NCBI RefSeq assembly: GCF_020297485.1
Contig: NZ_JAIWZC010000001.1
Location: 4,154,001-4,218,000, forward strand
Direction of reading: 5' to 3'
Length of the DNA: 64,000 nt
From: Enterocloster clostridioformis
Lineage (GTDB): Bacteria > Bacillota > Clostridia > Lachnospirales > Lachnospiraceae
A model generated the notes under the pieces. It was not told where the DNA came from. It saw nothing but the letters and a program-made list of their open reading frames with translations, and did not search any database. Shown one piece after another: positions 7,780-19,432 of this stretch. How positions within the stretch are numbered: position 1 is the stretch's first letter; each line of letters opens with the position of its first letter. Position numbers and translations under genes: made by a program.

Positions 7780-8748
7780 ATGAAAATGAACAGAAAGAAC
7801 CCTTATGGGGATATCGGAAGAGAAAATTACTGGCAGACCGTAAGGCGGCGGTTTCTCCACCACCGCCTGGCCTGTATCAGTCTGGTGGTGCTGGCAGTTA
7901 TCTGCGCGGCGGCCATTCTGGCGCCCGTCATAGCGCCCTATGACCCGGACGCCATCGCAGGGCCCTTCGGCGCCCCGCCAGGCGCCGGGTTCCTGCTGGG
8001 AACGGACCAGATTGGACGGGACATGTTTTCCCGCCTTTTATATGCAACACGTATATCCCTGCTGGTGGGCGTGCTGGCCACAGCCATATCCACGGCCATA
8101 GGAGTCAGCCTGGGGCTGCTGGGGGGATACTTCGGAGGCTGGCTGGACATAGCCATCATGCGTTTTACGGATATGGTCATGTCCTTTCCATATATTCTGC
8201 TGGTGCTGGTGGCGGCAGCCATCTTTGAACCGGGGCTCTGGAGCATCATACTGATTCTCGGATTTGTGGACTGGCCCGGCATCGCCCGTCTGGTCAGGGG
8301 CAATGTGCTGAGCCTACGGGAGACTAATTTTGTAAAGAGCAGCATTGTGGCGGGGATGCCTGCCAGACATATCCTGTTTTCAGAGATACTTCCCAATACA
8401 GTTGCGCCGATTCTGGTGTACGCCACCTTAGTGATGGCCCTTTCCATGCTGGATGAGGCTTCCTTAAGCTTCCTTGGAATGGGAGTGCAGCCGCCCACTG
8501 CCAGCCTGGGCAATATGCTGAACAGCGCCCAGTCCCTGACCGTGCTCACAAAACAGCCGTGGCTCTGGATTCCGCCCGGATTCCTGATAGTGGTCCTGGT
8601 GGTTGCCATTAATTTTGTGGGCGATGCCCTGAGGGATGCCCTGGACCCGTCGGCGGTTCTGAATCTGGGCGGGGCAGAGCCGGACGCCGAGGATCAAGAC
8701 GCCGAGGATCAGGACGCCGAGGATCAGGAAACGGCGGATAGCATATAA
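7780..8748 (+). CDS. Peptide ABC transporter permease, OppC/DppC type
   Basis: Second permease (322 aa from the ATG at 7780). The N-terminal cytoplasmic stretch ends in RRRFLHHRLA before the first helix. The family motifs GTDQIGRDMFSRLLYATRIS and the EAA loop FVKSSIVAGMPARHI are present. The start is uncertain: AGGAG is 14 nt upstream of 7780, and an in-frame TTG at 7756 and an ATG at 7786 are alternatives. The C-terminus is odd: after the usual LDPS ending it carries a hydrophilic tail with three copies of D-A-E-D-Q, encoded by a 15-bp tandem repeat. The tail is not part of the permease fold and probably arose by repeat expansion. Confidence 0.93.
   Translation: MKMNRKNPYGDIGRENYWQTVRRRFLHHRLACISLVVLAVICAAAILAPVIAPYDPDAIAGPFGAPPGAGFLLGTDQIGRDMFSRLLYATRISLLVGVLATAISTAIGVSLGLLGGYFGGWLDIAIMRFTDMVMSFPYILLVLVAAAIFEPGLWSIILILGFVDWPGIARLVRGNVLSLRETNFVKSSIVAGMPARHILFSEILPNTVAPILVYATLVMALSMLDEASLSFLGMGVQPPTASLGNMLNSAQSLTVLTKQPWLWIPPGFLIVVLVVAINFVGDALRDALDPSAVLNLGGAEPDAEDQDAEDQDAEDQETADSI
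8683..8727 (+). repeat. 15-bp tandem repeat (x3) inside the OppC-type gene
   Basis: Three copies of GACGCCGAGGATCAA/G lie head to tail and in frame, each encoding D-A-E-D-Q. One base differs between copy 1 and copies 2-3. Confidence 0.95.
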
Positions 8749-8781
8749 CTATACTGAAATGCATACAAAAGGAGTATATCC

Positions 8782-9675
8782 ATGACCATCCATCAGATTG
8801 AATGTTTCCTGGAAGCAGCCAGGACCCTTAATTTTACGGAGGCGGCCAACCATCTGTATATATCGCAGCAGGGGCTGAGCCGCCAGATAGCGTCCCTGGA
8901 AAAGGAGCTGGAGCTGCGCCTTTTTGACAGGACCACCAGGGATGTAAGGCTGACCCGCAGCGGGGAGCTTCTGTTATGGCGCTGGAAAGATATTCCCAAG
9001 GAGATATATGACTCCGTGGATATGGCCAGGGAGGAAGGGGAGAGGGCCAAACGCCGGATTAACCTGTCCGTGGTGGGAATGAGCGGTATCATAGAGATGG
9101 CCGGCAACATACTGGCTGATTATATGGCTCTTGACCCGGATGTGGAATTTGAAATCAATGAGTTTACCAATATTAAGGATATAACCAACGGAAATCCGGA
9201 TTTGATGATGACTGTAAGCTTTACCCCGTCCTACGAGCAGCTGAAGGAGAAGTGCGGGCTGGTGGTGGTAAAGAACCTGCCCTTATACTATGTAATGTCC
9301 AAGGAAAATCCCCTGGCTCAGAAGGAAGAAATAGTCATGGAGGATTTTAAGGGAGAGACCATGCTTTGTCTCTTCAAGAATTTTTTTGCAGGAGCCGAGC
9401 TGCGTCTGTTTGAACTGATTGCCAAGCAGGAACATATCCTTCAGAAGGCCCGGTATTATGAAAATGTAAACAGCCTGGAGCTGGCAATTATTGCCAATGA
9501 AGGGATTCATATCGGCTTTAAGGAGTTCTATCATAACTACGGGGAACGGCTGGTCATGCATCCCATGCCCAACTCCAATAGCCAGGCTCACGCCAGTGTA
9601 ATCATTGTATGGCGTAAAGAAAATGAGAAAAGACTTGAAAGTTTTATTAAATTTTTGAAAAATAATTATAATTAA
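8782..9675 (+). CDS. LysR family transcriptional regulator
   Basis: LysR-type DNA-binding regulator (297 aa). The N-terminal winged helix-turn-helix spans about residues 1-60 (FTEAANHLYISQQGLSRQIASLE), followed by the linker helix and a two-lobe effector domain. AAAAGGAG precedes the start. It lies 33 nt after the OppC-type gene on the same strand, so it is probably expressed with the transporter and may regulate it. The effector is unknown. A 10-bp inverted repeat (9670-9679 with 9685-9694) spans its stop codon. Confidence 0.93.
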   Translation: MTIHQIECFLEAARTLNFTEAANHLYISQQGLSRQIASLEKELELRLFDRTTRDVRLTRSGELLLWRWKDIPKEIYDSVDMAREEGERAKRRINLSVVGMSGIIEMAGNILADYMALDPDVEFEINEFTNIKDITNGNPDLMMTVSFTPSYEQLKEKCGLVVVKNLPLYYVMSKENPLAQKEEIVMEDFKGETMLCLFKNFFAGAELRLFELIAKQEHILQKARYYENVNSLELAIIANEGIHIGFKEFYHNYGERLVMHPMPNSNSQAHASVIIVWRKENEKRLESFIKFLKNNYN

Positions 9676-9694
9676 CAACAATGAGTTGTTAATT
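9670..9694 (+). repeat. Perfect AT-rich hairpin at the end of the LysR gene
   Basis: AATTAACAAC (9670-9679) and GTTGTTAATT (9685-9694) form a perfect 10-bp stem with a 5-nt loop. It could be a weak terminator or simply a palindrome; no T-run follows. Confidence 0.45.
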
Positions 9695-9709
9695 ATCCGC
9701 ATTTTGGTG

Positions 9710-9740
9710 TTAGACAAAAAGGGGGGCAACTGTCTAAAAT
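9710..9740 (+). promoter_or_regulatory. Promoter inside an inverted repeat, upstream of the RND genes
   Basis: TTAGACA (9710-9716) and TGTCTAA (9731-9737) form a perfect 7-bp inverted repeat. Its left arm contains TAGACA (9711-9716), one base off the -35 consensus. The right arm runs into TAAAAT (9735-9740), a good -10, with an 18-nt spacer. A dimeric repressor bound here would cover both promoter elements. Confidence 0.5.
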
Positions 9741-9905
9741 ACAAGATGGTGGTAAAAAAGAAAGAAGCCGTAATTTGGGGAAGGGCTGTGGACCAAGGCA
9801 GCTCATTTCCCTTGTTTTTTTCTGGCGCTGTATTCCCTCTAAGGACAGCGCCGGCGCTATGACAGATTCTCATATTAAAAAGGACATGAAAGGAAAGAGG
9901 AGAAG

Positions 9906-11084
9906 ATGAAAAAAGCAAGGACGCGCATTATTTGGGGAATCGTGATTGTAATCATCGCAGTCATTGTGATTGCCCGGGTTTTCAAGAAGGAAGAGCCTGT
10001 TGTCCCCACTCCGGACCCGGTGGTAACGGTACAGACGCCGCAGATGGGCGACATACTGCTGACAACAGACCTGGTAGGCACCATTGAGCCGGCCGATATT
10101 GTGTACATATATCCCAAGGCAGGAGGCGACGTGACAGCTGTCAACGTGAAGGCCGGGGATGTGGTTGCGGCAGGACAGGTGCTGTTAGAGATCGATACAA
10201 AACAGGTGGATACATCCAAAAACTCCATGGACGCGGCAAAGGTGGCGTGGGATGACGCCCAGTCTACCCTGGCCCGTATGGCCCCGCTTCATGCTTCAGG
10301 CTTTGTATCTGATAAAGAGTTTGAGGGATATCAGACTGCCGCTGAGGCTAAGAGGCTTCAGTATGAGTCCGCCAAGATCGCATATGAAAACCAGATGGAA
10401 TTCAGCCATGTGACGTCACCCATAAACGGACGGGTGGAACAGCTTAATGTGGAGGTACATGACACGGTTGGAAACTCTAACCAGCTCTGCGTCATCGCAG
10501 GCGACAGCGGCAACAATGTAACTTTCTATGTAACCGAGAAGGTTAAGAATCATCTGAACGCAGGTGACCCCATCACGGTCATCAAGGAGGGAACAGAATA
10601 CGGCGGCAATGTCATTGAAGTCAGCAATATGGCTGAGGCATCCGTCGGCCTGTTCAAGATAAAGGCATCTGTGGATGACAATGAGGCCATGGCAGCCGGA
10701 ACCAGTGTGGAGCTGCGGGTGCCTTCCGCATCCGCCAGAAATGCCATGCTGATTCCAAATAACTGTGTATATTATAAATCAGGCGATGCCTATGTATATA
10801 CTTATGACAGCGGCATCATCCACGAGGTGCCGGTGGAAGTGGGCATCTATGACAGTGAGAATATCGCGGTGCTTTCAGGCATTACCCTGGATGACCGGAT
10901 CCTCACCACCTGGACCTCCGAATTAAAGGAGGGAACCAAAGTGACACTGGAGACCGAGGCGCCGGCAACCTTAGAGATGAATGGAACGGAAGCCGATGCA
11001 CAGATAAATATGCAGGTTATCCAGGAAACCAGTCAGACAGACAAAGCTGAAAGTCCGGCCGCAGACCAGAGTCAGGCACAGTAG
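9906..11084 (+). CDS. RND efflux adaptor (membrane fusion protein)
   Basis: HlyD/AcrA-type periplasmic-adaptor-like subunit (392 aa) of a tripartite-style efflux pump, used here in a Gram-positive envelope. One N-terminal membrane anchor (about residues 8-25) is followed by a lipoyl-like half-motif (AGDVVAAGQVLLEID), a short helical hairpin with DAKVAWDDAQSTLARM and SDKEFEGYQTAAEAK, a second lipoyl half (VTSPINGRVEQLNVE) and beta-barrel and membrane-proximal domains. The last 30 residues are a Gln/Ala-rich tail. It is 14 nt upstream of the RND permease, with which it must work. Confidence 0.92.
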   Translation: MKKARTRIIWGIVIVIIAVIVIARVFKKEEPVVPTPDPVVTVQTPQMGDILLTTDLVGTIEPADIVYIYPKAGGDVTAVNVKAGDVVAAGQVLLEIDTKQVDTSKNSMDAAKVAWDDAQSTLARMAPLHASGFVSDKEFEGYQTAAEAKRLQYESAKIAYENQMEFSHVTSPINGRVEQLNVEVHDTVGNSNQLCVIAGDSGNNVTFYVTEKVKNHLNAGDPITVIKEGTEYGGNVIEVSNMAEASVGLFKIKASVDDNEAMAAGTSVELRVPSASARNAMLIPNNCVYYKSGDAYVYTYDSGIIHEVPVEVGIYDSENIAVLSGITLDDRILTTWTSELKEGTKVTLETEAPATLEMNGTEADAQINMQVIQETSQTDKAESPAADQSQAQ

Positions 11085-11098
11085 AAGGAGGCAGGAAA

Positions 11099-14000
11099 AT
11101 GGGCTTAACAAAACTTGTCTTAAAAAGGCCGGTCAGTACGGTTCTCGCAATCCTGTGTCTGATTGTGTTCGGTTTGTCCTCGGTGATGAAATCACCGCTG
11201 GAGCTGATGCCGGACATGAACATGTCCATGATGATTGTGATGACCGTTTACTCCGGCGCCAGCCCTGACGACGTCAGCGAGCTGGTTACGAAACCCATCG
11301 AGGACAGGGCCAGTACCCTGAGCGGTCTGGATACCATATCCTCCCAGTCAAAGGAGAACATGTCCATCGTCATGCTGAAATACAAGTATGGCACTGACAT
11401 GAACGATGCATATGATGACCTGAAGAAGCAGATGGACCTGGCTAAGGCAGAGCTTCCGGAGGATGCGGATGACCCCATCATGCTGGAGCTGAATACCAGC
11501 CTGAAGCCAAATGTGATCATGGCAGTCAGCCATGGGGAGGACGACGACCTCTACAATTATGTGAACAATGAGGTTGTACCTGAATTTGAGAAGCTGTCAA
11601 CGGCGGCCGAGGTTTCCATCACCGGCGGTCTCCAGAAATATATCAAGGTGGAGCTGATGCCGGAGAAGCTGAAACAGTACGGCGTATCCATGAGCTCCAT
11701 TGCCAGCGATATTGCGGGATCGGATATCACTTATCCGGCAGGCGATACGCAGGTGGGCGACCAGAAGCTGTCTGTGTCAACCGAGCAGCCCTTTGAGACC
11801 ATGGACAGTCTCAATGATATTCCGCTGACCGTATCCGGTAACCAGACCGTATATCTGAGCGATGTGGCAAAGGTGTATATGGGCGCGGATGATGTGGAGA
11901 GCATCGCGCGCTATAAGGCTGAGAACGGACTTCCTGAGGATATTGTGGCATTAACTATCAGCAAGCAGCAGGACGCGGCTACGCTGGATGTCTCAAAAGA
12001 TGTGAAGCGGGTGGTGAACGAGCTTACCGCCAAGGATCCCAGCCTGCAGATTACCATAGTAGACGATGATAAGGATTCTATCATGTCATCCCTGAGCTCG
12101 GTTATCGAGACAATGATTCTGGCCATCATCATTTCCATGGTCATCATATGGCTGTTTTTCGGGGACTTGAAGGCGTCTATGATTGTAGGCAGCTCCATTC
12201 CCGTATCCATCCTGTCGTCTCTTATATTGATGCAGCTCATGGGCTTCAGCCTCAATGTTATCACTCTGAGCGCCCTGGTGCTGGGCGTCGGTATGATGGT
12301 GGATAACTCCACCGTTGTGCTGGAGAGCTGTTTCAGGGCCACGGATGATACCGGTTTCCGGGAATTTTCCAAGGCAGCCCTAAACGGTACCGGCGTGGTA
12401 TACCAGTCAGTTATCGGTTCCACGCTGACCACCTGCGTGGTGTTCCTGCCGCTGGCCATGCTGGGCGGCATGACGGGCCAGATGTTCCGGCCCTTGGGCT
12501 TTACCATCGTATTCTGTATGACGGCATCTCTCATATCAGCTATTACAGTGGTGCCTCTGTGCTACATGATTTATAAACCGGTGGAGAGAAAGGCGGCTCC
12601 CCTGTCCAGACCTGTTGAGAAGATGCAGGAAGCCTACCGGGGAATCATGACAAAGCTTCTGAACAAGAGAGGGCTTGTCATGCTGGCCTCCGTGGCGCTC
12701 CTCCTGTTCTCCTTCTTCATTGCCAAGTTCCTGCGGGTGGAGATGATGGCTGAGGATGACCAGGGCCAGATATCCATTACCGCGGAAGTAAAGCCGGGTA
12801 TGAAGATTGACAAGGTAGACCGTGTCATGAAACAGATAGAGGATATTATCTCCCAGCAGGAAGATGTGGAATCCTACATTACCCTGGCAGGCAGTTCGGG
12901 ACTGAGCATGAGCTCTGACCCCAGCATTACTGTCTACCTTAAGAAGGACAGAAAAATGGAGACAGACCAGGTGGTCCGTCTCTGGAAACAGCAGTTGGGC
13001 GGAATCTCAGATACCAATATAACGGTGGAAGCCTACTCACAGGTAAGTGCCATGATGGGATCGGATGATGAATACTCAGTAGACCTTCAGAGTACGAATT
13101 ACGATGACCTGAAGGCGGTCAGCGACCATGTGGCGGAAAACTTAAGCAAACGTCCGGAGCTGACCAAGGTCCACTCATCCCTGGAAAATGCGGCCTCTGT
13201 AGTGAAGGTTACGGTGAATCCCATCAAGGCCAGGGCGGCAGGACTGACGCCGGCCCAGATTGGCGGTACCCTGAATAACATGCTCAGCGGAACCACTCCC
13301 ACCTCCCTTAATATTAACGGAAATGATATTGACGTAAAGGTGGAGTATCCTAAGGAGCGCTATAAGACTCTGGACCAGATTGAGACAATCACCCTCCAGA
13401 CGCCAAAGGGCAGTTCCGTTGCACTGACAGATGTGGCTGACATTCACTTTGCAGACAGCCCTGCGTCCATCACCAGGCAGGATAAGCAGTACCGCGCCAC
13501 CATCAGCGGTGTCTATACCGAGAATTCAGATAAAAACACAAAGAGCCGGCTTTTAAGCGAGGTGGTGCAGCCGGTTGTAAGTGACAACGCCAATGTGACC
13601 ATTGCCCAGAACCAGATGGATGAATCCATGACAGAGGAGTTCACGGCACTGTTCCAGGCAATTGCCCTGGCTATCTTCCTGGTATTCGTGGTCATGGCGG
13701 CCCAGTTCGAGTCACCCAAGTTCTCAATCATGGTAATGACCACCATCCCGTTCTGTCTCATAGGTGCGTTCGGGCTCCTGTGGCTGGCAGACAGCGCCAT
13801 CAGCATGACGTCCCTTCTGGGATTCCTGATGCTGGTTGGTACGGTTGTTAACAACGGTATTCTCTATGTGGATACGGTGAACCAGTACCGCAGAGAGATG
13901 GATTTAAATACCGCCCTGGTGGAGGCGGGGGCTACCCGGCTGAGACCTATTCTCATGACCACCCTGACCACGGTTGTGTCCATGGTACCCATGGCCCTTG

Positions 14001-14152
14001 CTCTGGGCGACAGCGGTTCCACCACACAGGGCCTTGCTCTTGTTAATATCGGCGGCCTGACCGCATCCACCATTCTTTCGCTGCTTATGCTTCCCGCATA
14101 CTACAGCCTGATGAACGGCGGCGGTAAGAAACGGATGATTATTGCGGATTAG
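11099..14152 (+). CDS. RND family efflux transporter permease
   Basis: Resistance-nodulation-division inner pump protein (1017 aa, full length), which exports drugs, lipids or other amphiphiles using the proton gradient. The N-terminus LVLKRPVSTVLAILCLIVFG is the first helix; the two large extracytoplasmic loops and twelve helices of AcrB-like pumps can be traced. In helix 4 the proton-relay motif reads LGVGMMVDNSTVVLE: the first Asp of the usual D-D pair is kept and the second is Asn. AAGGAGG precedes the start. It forms a two-gene operon with the adaptor. The substrate cannot be predicted. Confidence 0.94.
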   Translation: MGLTKLVLKRPVSTVLAILCLIVFGLSSVMKSPLELMPDMNMSMMIVMTVYSGASPDDVSELVTKPIEDRASTLSGLDTISSQSKENMSIVMLKYKYGTDMNDAYDDLKKQMDLAKAELPEDADDPIMLELNTSLKPNVIMAVSHGEDDDLYNYVNNEVVPEFEKLSTAAEVSITGGLQKYIKVELMPEKLKQYGVSMSSIASDIAGSDITYPAGDTQVGDQKLSVSTEQPFETMDSLNDIPLTVSGNQTVYLSDVAKVYMGADDVESIARYKAENGLPEDIVALTISKQQDAATLDVSKDVKRVVNELTAKDPSLQITIVDDDKDSIMSSLSSVIETMILAIIISMVIIWLFFGDLKASMIVGSSIPVSILSSLILMQLMGFSLNVITLSALVLGVGMMVDNSTVVLESCFRATDDTGFREFSKAALNGTGVVYQSVIGSTLTTCVVFLPLAMLGGMTGQMFRPLGFTIVFCMTASLISAITVVPLCYMIYKPVERKAAPLSRPVEKMQEAYRGIMTKLLNKRGLVMLASVALLLFSFFIAKFLRVEMMAEDDQGQISITAEVKPGMKIDKVDRVMKQIEDIISQQEDVESYITLAGSSGLSMSSDPSITVYLKKDRKMETDQVVRLWKQQLGGISDTNITVEAYSQVSAMMGSDDEYSVDLQSTNYDDLKAVSDHVAENLSKRPELTKVHSSLENAASVVKVTVNPIKARAAGLTPAQIGGTLNNMLSGTTPTSLNINGNDIDVKVEYPKERYKTLDQIETITLQTPKGSSVALTDVADIHFADSPASITRQDKQYRATISGVYTENSDKNTKSRLLSEVVQPVVSDNANVTIAQNQMDESMTEEFTALFQAIALAIFLVFVVMAAQFESPKFSIMVMTTIPFCLIGAFGLLWLADSAISMTSLLGFLMLVGTVVNNGILYVDTVNQYRREMDLNTALVEAGATRLRPILMTTLTTVVSMVPMALALGDSGSTTQGLALVNIGGLTASTILSLLMLPAYYSLMNGGGKKRMIIAD

Positions 14153-14239
14153 CCTGAAATTGGCGGCAATGGCCGGGCGTTAAAAAGATGTTAAAAAATT
14201 ACTGTTTCAAATAACAGGATAAAATGTTATGATGTTATT

Positions 14240-14293
14240 AAATAGGCTGTAGCTTATGACGCAGATGGAAGGCGTTGGAACTGCAGCCTATTT
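14240..14293 (+). terminator. Probable terminator of the RND operon
   Basis: A 13-bp stem (14240-14252 with 14281-14293, one G-U pair) closes a 28-nt loop and ends in a TTTTAATAAAT tract. The long loop makes it less certain. Confidence 0.5.
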
Positions 14294-14447
14294 TAATAAA
14301 TAAATTTGTTATTAATGTAACAAATATGTCCCGCCGGAATTGATGTTTAAAGGGACAATTATTTTAATATGGATAGAAGTTTTTTGTATGCTGTACAAAA
14401 ATATTTAGAAAGTCTAAAATTTTTTCATGAAATATTGAGAAAGTGGA

Positions 14448-14476
14448 TTGATAAATTTTTATGCATGGGTTATAAT
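14448..14476 (+). promoter_or_regulatory. SigA-type promoter of the V-ATPase operon
   Basis: TTGATA (14448-14453) and a perfect TATAAT (14471-14476) are 17 nt apart. The predicted start of transcription is near 14483, giving a leader of about 165 nt. Confidence 0.8.
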
Positions 14477-14649
14477 CTATTCATATTGTACAAAAATAAT
14501 AGGAAAGCTATGGACAAATACTGGATAAGTTGTCATTTTGCAACACAAACGTATGGTCCATCGTATTCCCGGTGGCATATCTGCGCAAACTAACCATATA
14601 TTCCGGCAGGATAGCTAACGGGATTCCGGTACAGAAAGGGGGATTTGGA

Positions 14650-14958
14650 TTGGCCCAGGAGACGATTGACGCAATCCGTCAGGCAGAAACGGCCGCGGAA
14701 GCAGCCGAGAAGGAAGCTGTAAAAGAGGCGGAGGCAATTGTGGCAGAGGCAAAGGCTCAGGCGGCGCAGATGAAGGCAGAGATGACGAAATCTGCCAGAG
14801 AAAGCGCAGTGGGGGCCGAGGAGGATGCCAAGGCTCAGAGCGAGCAGATGATGCAGGCAGCCGGCGCCGAGGAAGGCAAGGATTTGGAAGCATTGCAGAA
14901 AGCTGTAGCTGAGAAACAACAAAAGGCAGTTGAAGTTATCTTATCAGAACTGCTATAG
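14650..14958 (+). CDS. V-type ATPase subunit H/G (peripheral stalk)
   Basis: Peripheral-stalk subunit (102 aa), called AtpH or NtpF in other systems, which forms a right-handed coiled coil with subunit E. The start is a TTG at 14650 with AAAGGGGG upstream; a longer reading from 14530 has no ribosome site and adds a non-helical, unlikely N-terminus. The whole protein is Ala/Glu/Lys-rich heptad sequence (AETAAEAAEKEAVKEAEAIV and so on), as expected for a stalk helix. It is the first of nine V-ATPase genes in the order H-I-K-E-C-F-A-B-D. Confidence 0.85.
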   Translation: MAQETIDAIRQAETAAEAAEKEAVKEAEAIVAEAKAQAAQMKAEMTKSARESAVGAEEDAKAQSEQMMQAAGAEEGKDLEALQKAVAEKQQKAVEVILSELL

Positions 14959-14976
14959 GAAGGGAGGCGCTTAAGG

Positions 14977-17477
<2,501 letters not shown>

Positions 17478-17520
17478 TCAGCATACCAAATAAGGTGACT
17501 TAAGGAAAGGAGAACATGGC

Positions 17521-18114
17521 ATGGCGGGATTAGATAAGATCATCAGCCAGATTAAAGAAGAATCCCAGAAGGCGGCGGAACGCACCAGGGCAGAAGCCCG
17601 TTCCAAGGCAGATGAGATTCTGGCACAGGCCCGTGCGGATGCGCAGAGGGAGTGCGTTGATATTGAGAGGCGCTCCAAACAGGCGGTAGCCAACATTCTG
17701 GAAAGAGGACGCACGGCAGCCGAACTTAAGAAGCGGGGTGCTATTCTGGCTGAAAAGCAGAGGCTCATCGGTGCGACCATTGGGATGGCTAAGGCTGAAC
17801 TCAAGGGGCTTGAGACCGGTGCCTACTTTGATATGATTCTGAAACTGGCAGTTAAATCCGCACAGCCCGGCGAAGGCGAGCTCCTGCTCTCAAAGAAGGA
17901 CCTGGAACGCCTGCCCGAAGGCTTTGAGGACAGGTTAAATGCCTCGCTTAAGGACAAAGGGGCAGTGCTGCATATATCGGGAGACACCCGGGATATAGAC
18001 GGCGGTTTTGTGCTTACTTATGGAGGAATTGAGGAGAACTGTTCCATTGACGCTCTCTTCGACGCGGCCCATGAGGTATTACAGGATAAAGTGCAGGAGA
18101 TTCTGTTTTCATGA
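17521..18114 (+). CDS. ntpE: V-type ATPase subunit E (peripheral stalk)
   Basis: Stalk subunit E (197 aa), which pairs with subunit H to link the catalytic head to the stator. The N-terminal half is a long charged helix (AAERTRAEARSKADEILAQA) and the C-terminal half a mixed globular domain (YGGIEENCSIDALFDAA near the end), the family's usual architecture. AAAGGAGA precedes the ATG at 17521. It lies between the rotor and subunit C genes, as in other bacterial V-ATPase operons. Confidence 0.93.
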   Translation: MAGLDKIISQIKEESQKAAERTRAEARSKADEILAQARADAQRECVDIERRSKQAVANILERGRTAAELKKRGAILAEKQRLIGATIGMAKAELKGLETGAYFDMILKLAVKSAQPGEGELLLSKKDLERLPEGFEDRLNASLKDKGAVLHISGDTRDIDGGFVLTYGGIEENCSIDALFDAAHEVLQDKVQEILFS

Positions 18115-18135
18115 ACGTAGGGAGGAACTAATTAA

Positions 18136-19104
18136 ATGGCAGACAAACAGTATGTTTATGCAGTAGCCCGCATCCGTTCCAAAGAATTGTCCCTGCTATC
18201 CGGTGCATTTTTAGAGCAGCTGACGGCTGCAAAAGACTATGACGAGTGTATCCAGCTTCTTATGGAGAAGGGCTGGGGAGAGGACGGCATCACAAATGCC
18301 GGAGATATCCTGGCCATTGAGAAGAGGAAGACCTGGGAGCTGATTAATGAGCTGGTGAAGGATATGTCGGTATTTGATGTATTCCTGTACGCCAACGACT
18401 ACCACAATCTGAAGGCGGCCATCAAGGAGGTCCGCATGGGTGATGAATACCCGGGAATCTTTATGGAGCAGGGGACTGTGGATGTGAAGCTCATCCGAGA
18501 AGCGGTTCAGACCAGGGAATTCCAGAATCTTCCGGCGGCCATGAGAACGCCTGCGGAGGAAGCCTACAAGGCGCTCCTTCACACCCAGGACGGACAGCTC
18601 TGCGACATCATAATCGACAAAGCAGCCCTGGATGCAATCTACGCAGCCGGTAAATCCTCCGGCAATGAGTTCCTGGAACTCTACGCGGAGCTGACAGTTG
18701 CGGCGGCAGATATAAAGACGGCGGTGCGGGCATCCCGTACCGGCAAGGACAGGGTATTTCTGGAACAGGCGCTGGCGCCATGCGGCAGCATCAACGTTGC
18801 CCGTCTGGCTCAGGCAGCCATAGAAGGCGTGGATTCCATCGGATCCTACCTGGAAACCACGGCCTATGCAGATGCAGTGGAAGAATTGCGGCGCTCACCT
18901 TCAGCTTTTGAGCGGTGGTGCGACAATCTGCTGATTCGTAAGATTAAGCCCCAGCAGTACAGCGCCTTTGGTCTGGGTCCGCTGGCAGCTTATATTCTGG
19001 CACGGGAGAACGAGATTAAATCAGTTCGGATTGTGCTTTCCGGGAAATTAAACCATCTTCCCGAGGAGTCCATCCGGGAAAGGATAAGGGAGATGTATGT
19101 ATAA
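18136..19104 (+). CDS. ntpC: V-type ATPase subunit C (central stalk cap)
   Basis: Subunit C/d (322 aa), the funnel-shaped protein that couples the rotor ring to the central shaft. It is fully helical, and the C-terminal segment FGLGPLAAYILARENEIKSVRIV is the most conserved part of the family and is intact. GGGAGGA lies upstream. Its last 8 nt overlap the start of subunit F, so the two central-stalk components are translationally coupled. Confidence 0.93.
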   Translation: MADKQYVYAVARIRSKELSLLSGAFLEQLTAAKDYDECIQLLMEKGWGEDGITNAGDILAIEKRKTWELINELVKDMSVFDVFLYANDYHNLKAAIKEVRMGDEYPGIFMEQGTVDVKLIREAVQTREFQNLPAAMRTPAEEAYKALLHTQDGQLCDIIIDKAALDAIYAAGKSSGNEFLELYAELTVAAADIKTAVRASRTGKDRVFLEQALAPCGSINVARLAQAAIEGVDSIGSYLETTAYADAVEELRRSPSAFERWCDNLLIRKIKPQQYSAFGLGPLAAYILARENEIKSVRIVLSGKLNHLPEESIRERIREMYV

Positions 19105-19417
19105 GATTGCAGTTATGGGCGACCGGGACAGTATCTACGGTTTCGCCAGTCTGGGTCTGGAACCGTTTCCTTTGACAGACCCGGCGGAGGCAGGAAAGAA
19201 GGTTAAGGATCTGGCAGAAAGCGGCTACGCGGTGATTTACATCACAGAGGCCCTGGCCGCCCAGATTGAACCGGAGATCAACCGCTACCGCGAGGCTGGC
19301 CTTCCGGCCATCATACTGATTCCCGGCATATCAGGCAATACGGGAAAAGGTATCCTGGCAGTTAAGAAGTCAGTGGAGCAGGCAGTTGGCTCGGATATTA
19401 TATTTAATGGGCAATAA
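19097..19417 (+). CDS. V-type ATPase subunit F (central stalk)
   Basis: Central-stalk subunit F (106 aa), a small alpha/beta protein that activates or brakes rotation. The family N-terminus KIAVMGDRDSIYGFASLG and the later IPGISGNTGKG are present. The ATG at 19097 overlaps subunit C by 8 nt. The gene is named ntpG in Enterococcus and atpF or ntpF elsewhere, so no symbol is fixed here. Subunit A follows 15 nt downstream. Confidence 0.93.
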   Translation: MYKIAVMGDRDSIYGFASLGLEPFPLTDPAEAGKKVKDLAESGYAVIYITEALAAQIEPEINRYREAGLPAIILIPGISGNTGKGILAVKKSVEQAVGSDIIFNGQ

Positions 19418-19432
19418 CAATGGAGGTAAAAG

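Larger units (their letters stand above)
14153..14649 (+). other. Intergenic region between the RND and V-ATPase operons
   Basis: An AT-rich stretch without a convincing gene. It holds the 14240-14293 hairpin and the V-ATPase promoter at 14448-14476. An in-frame extension of subunit H back to 14530 is open but has no ribosome site and is not conserved-looking. Confidence 0.7.
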
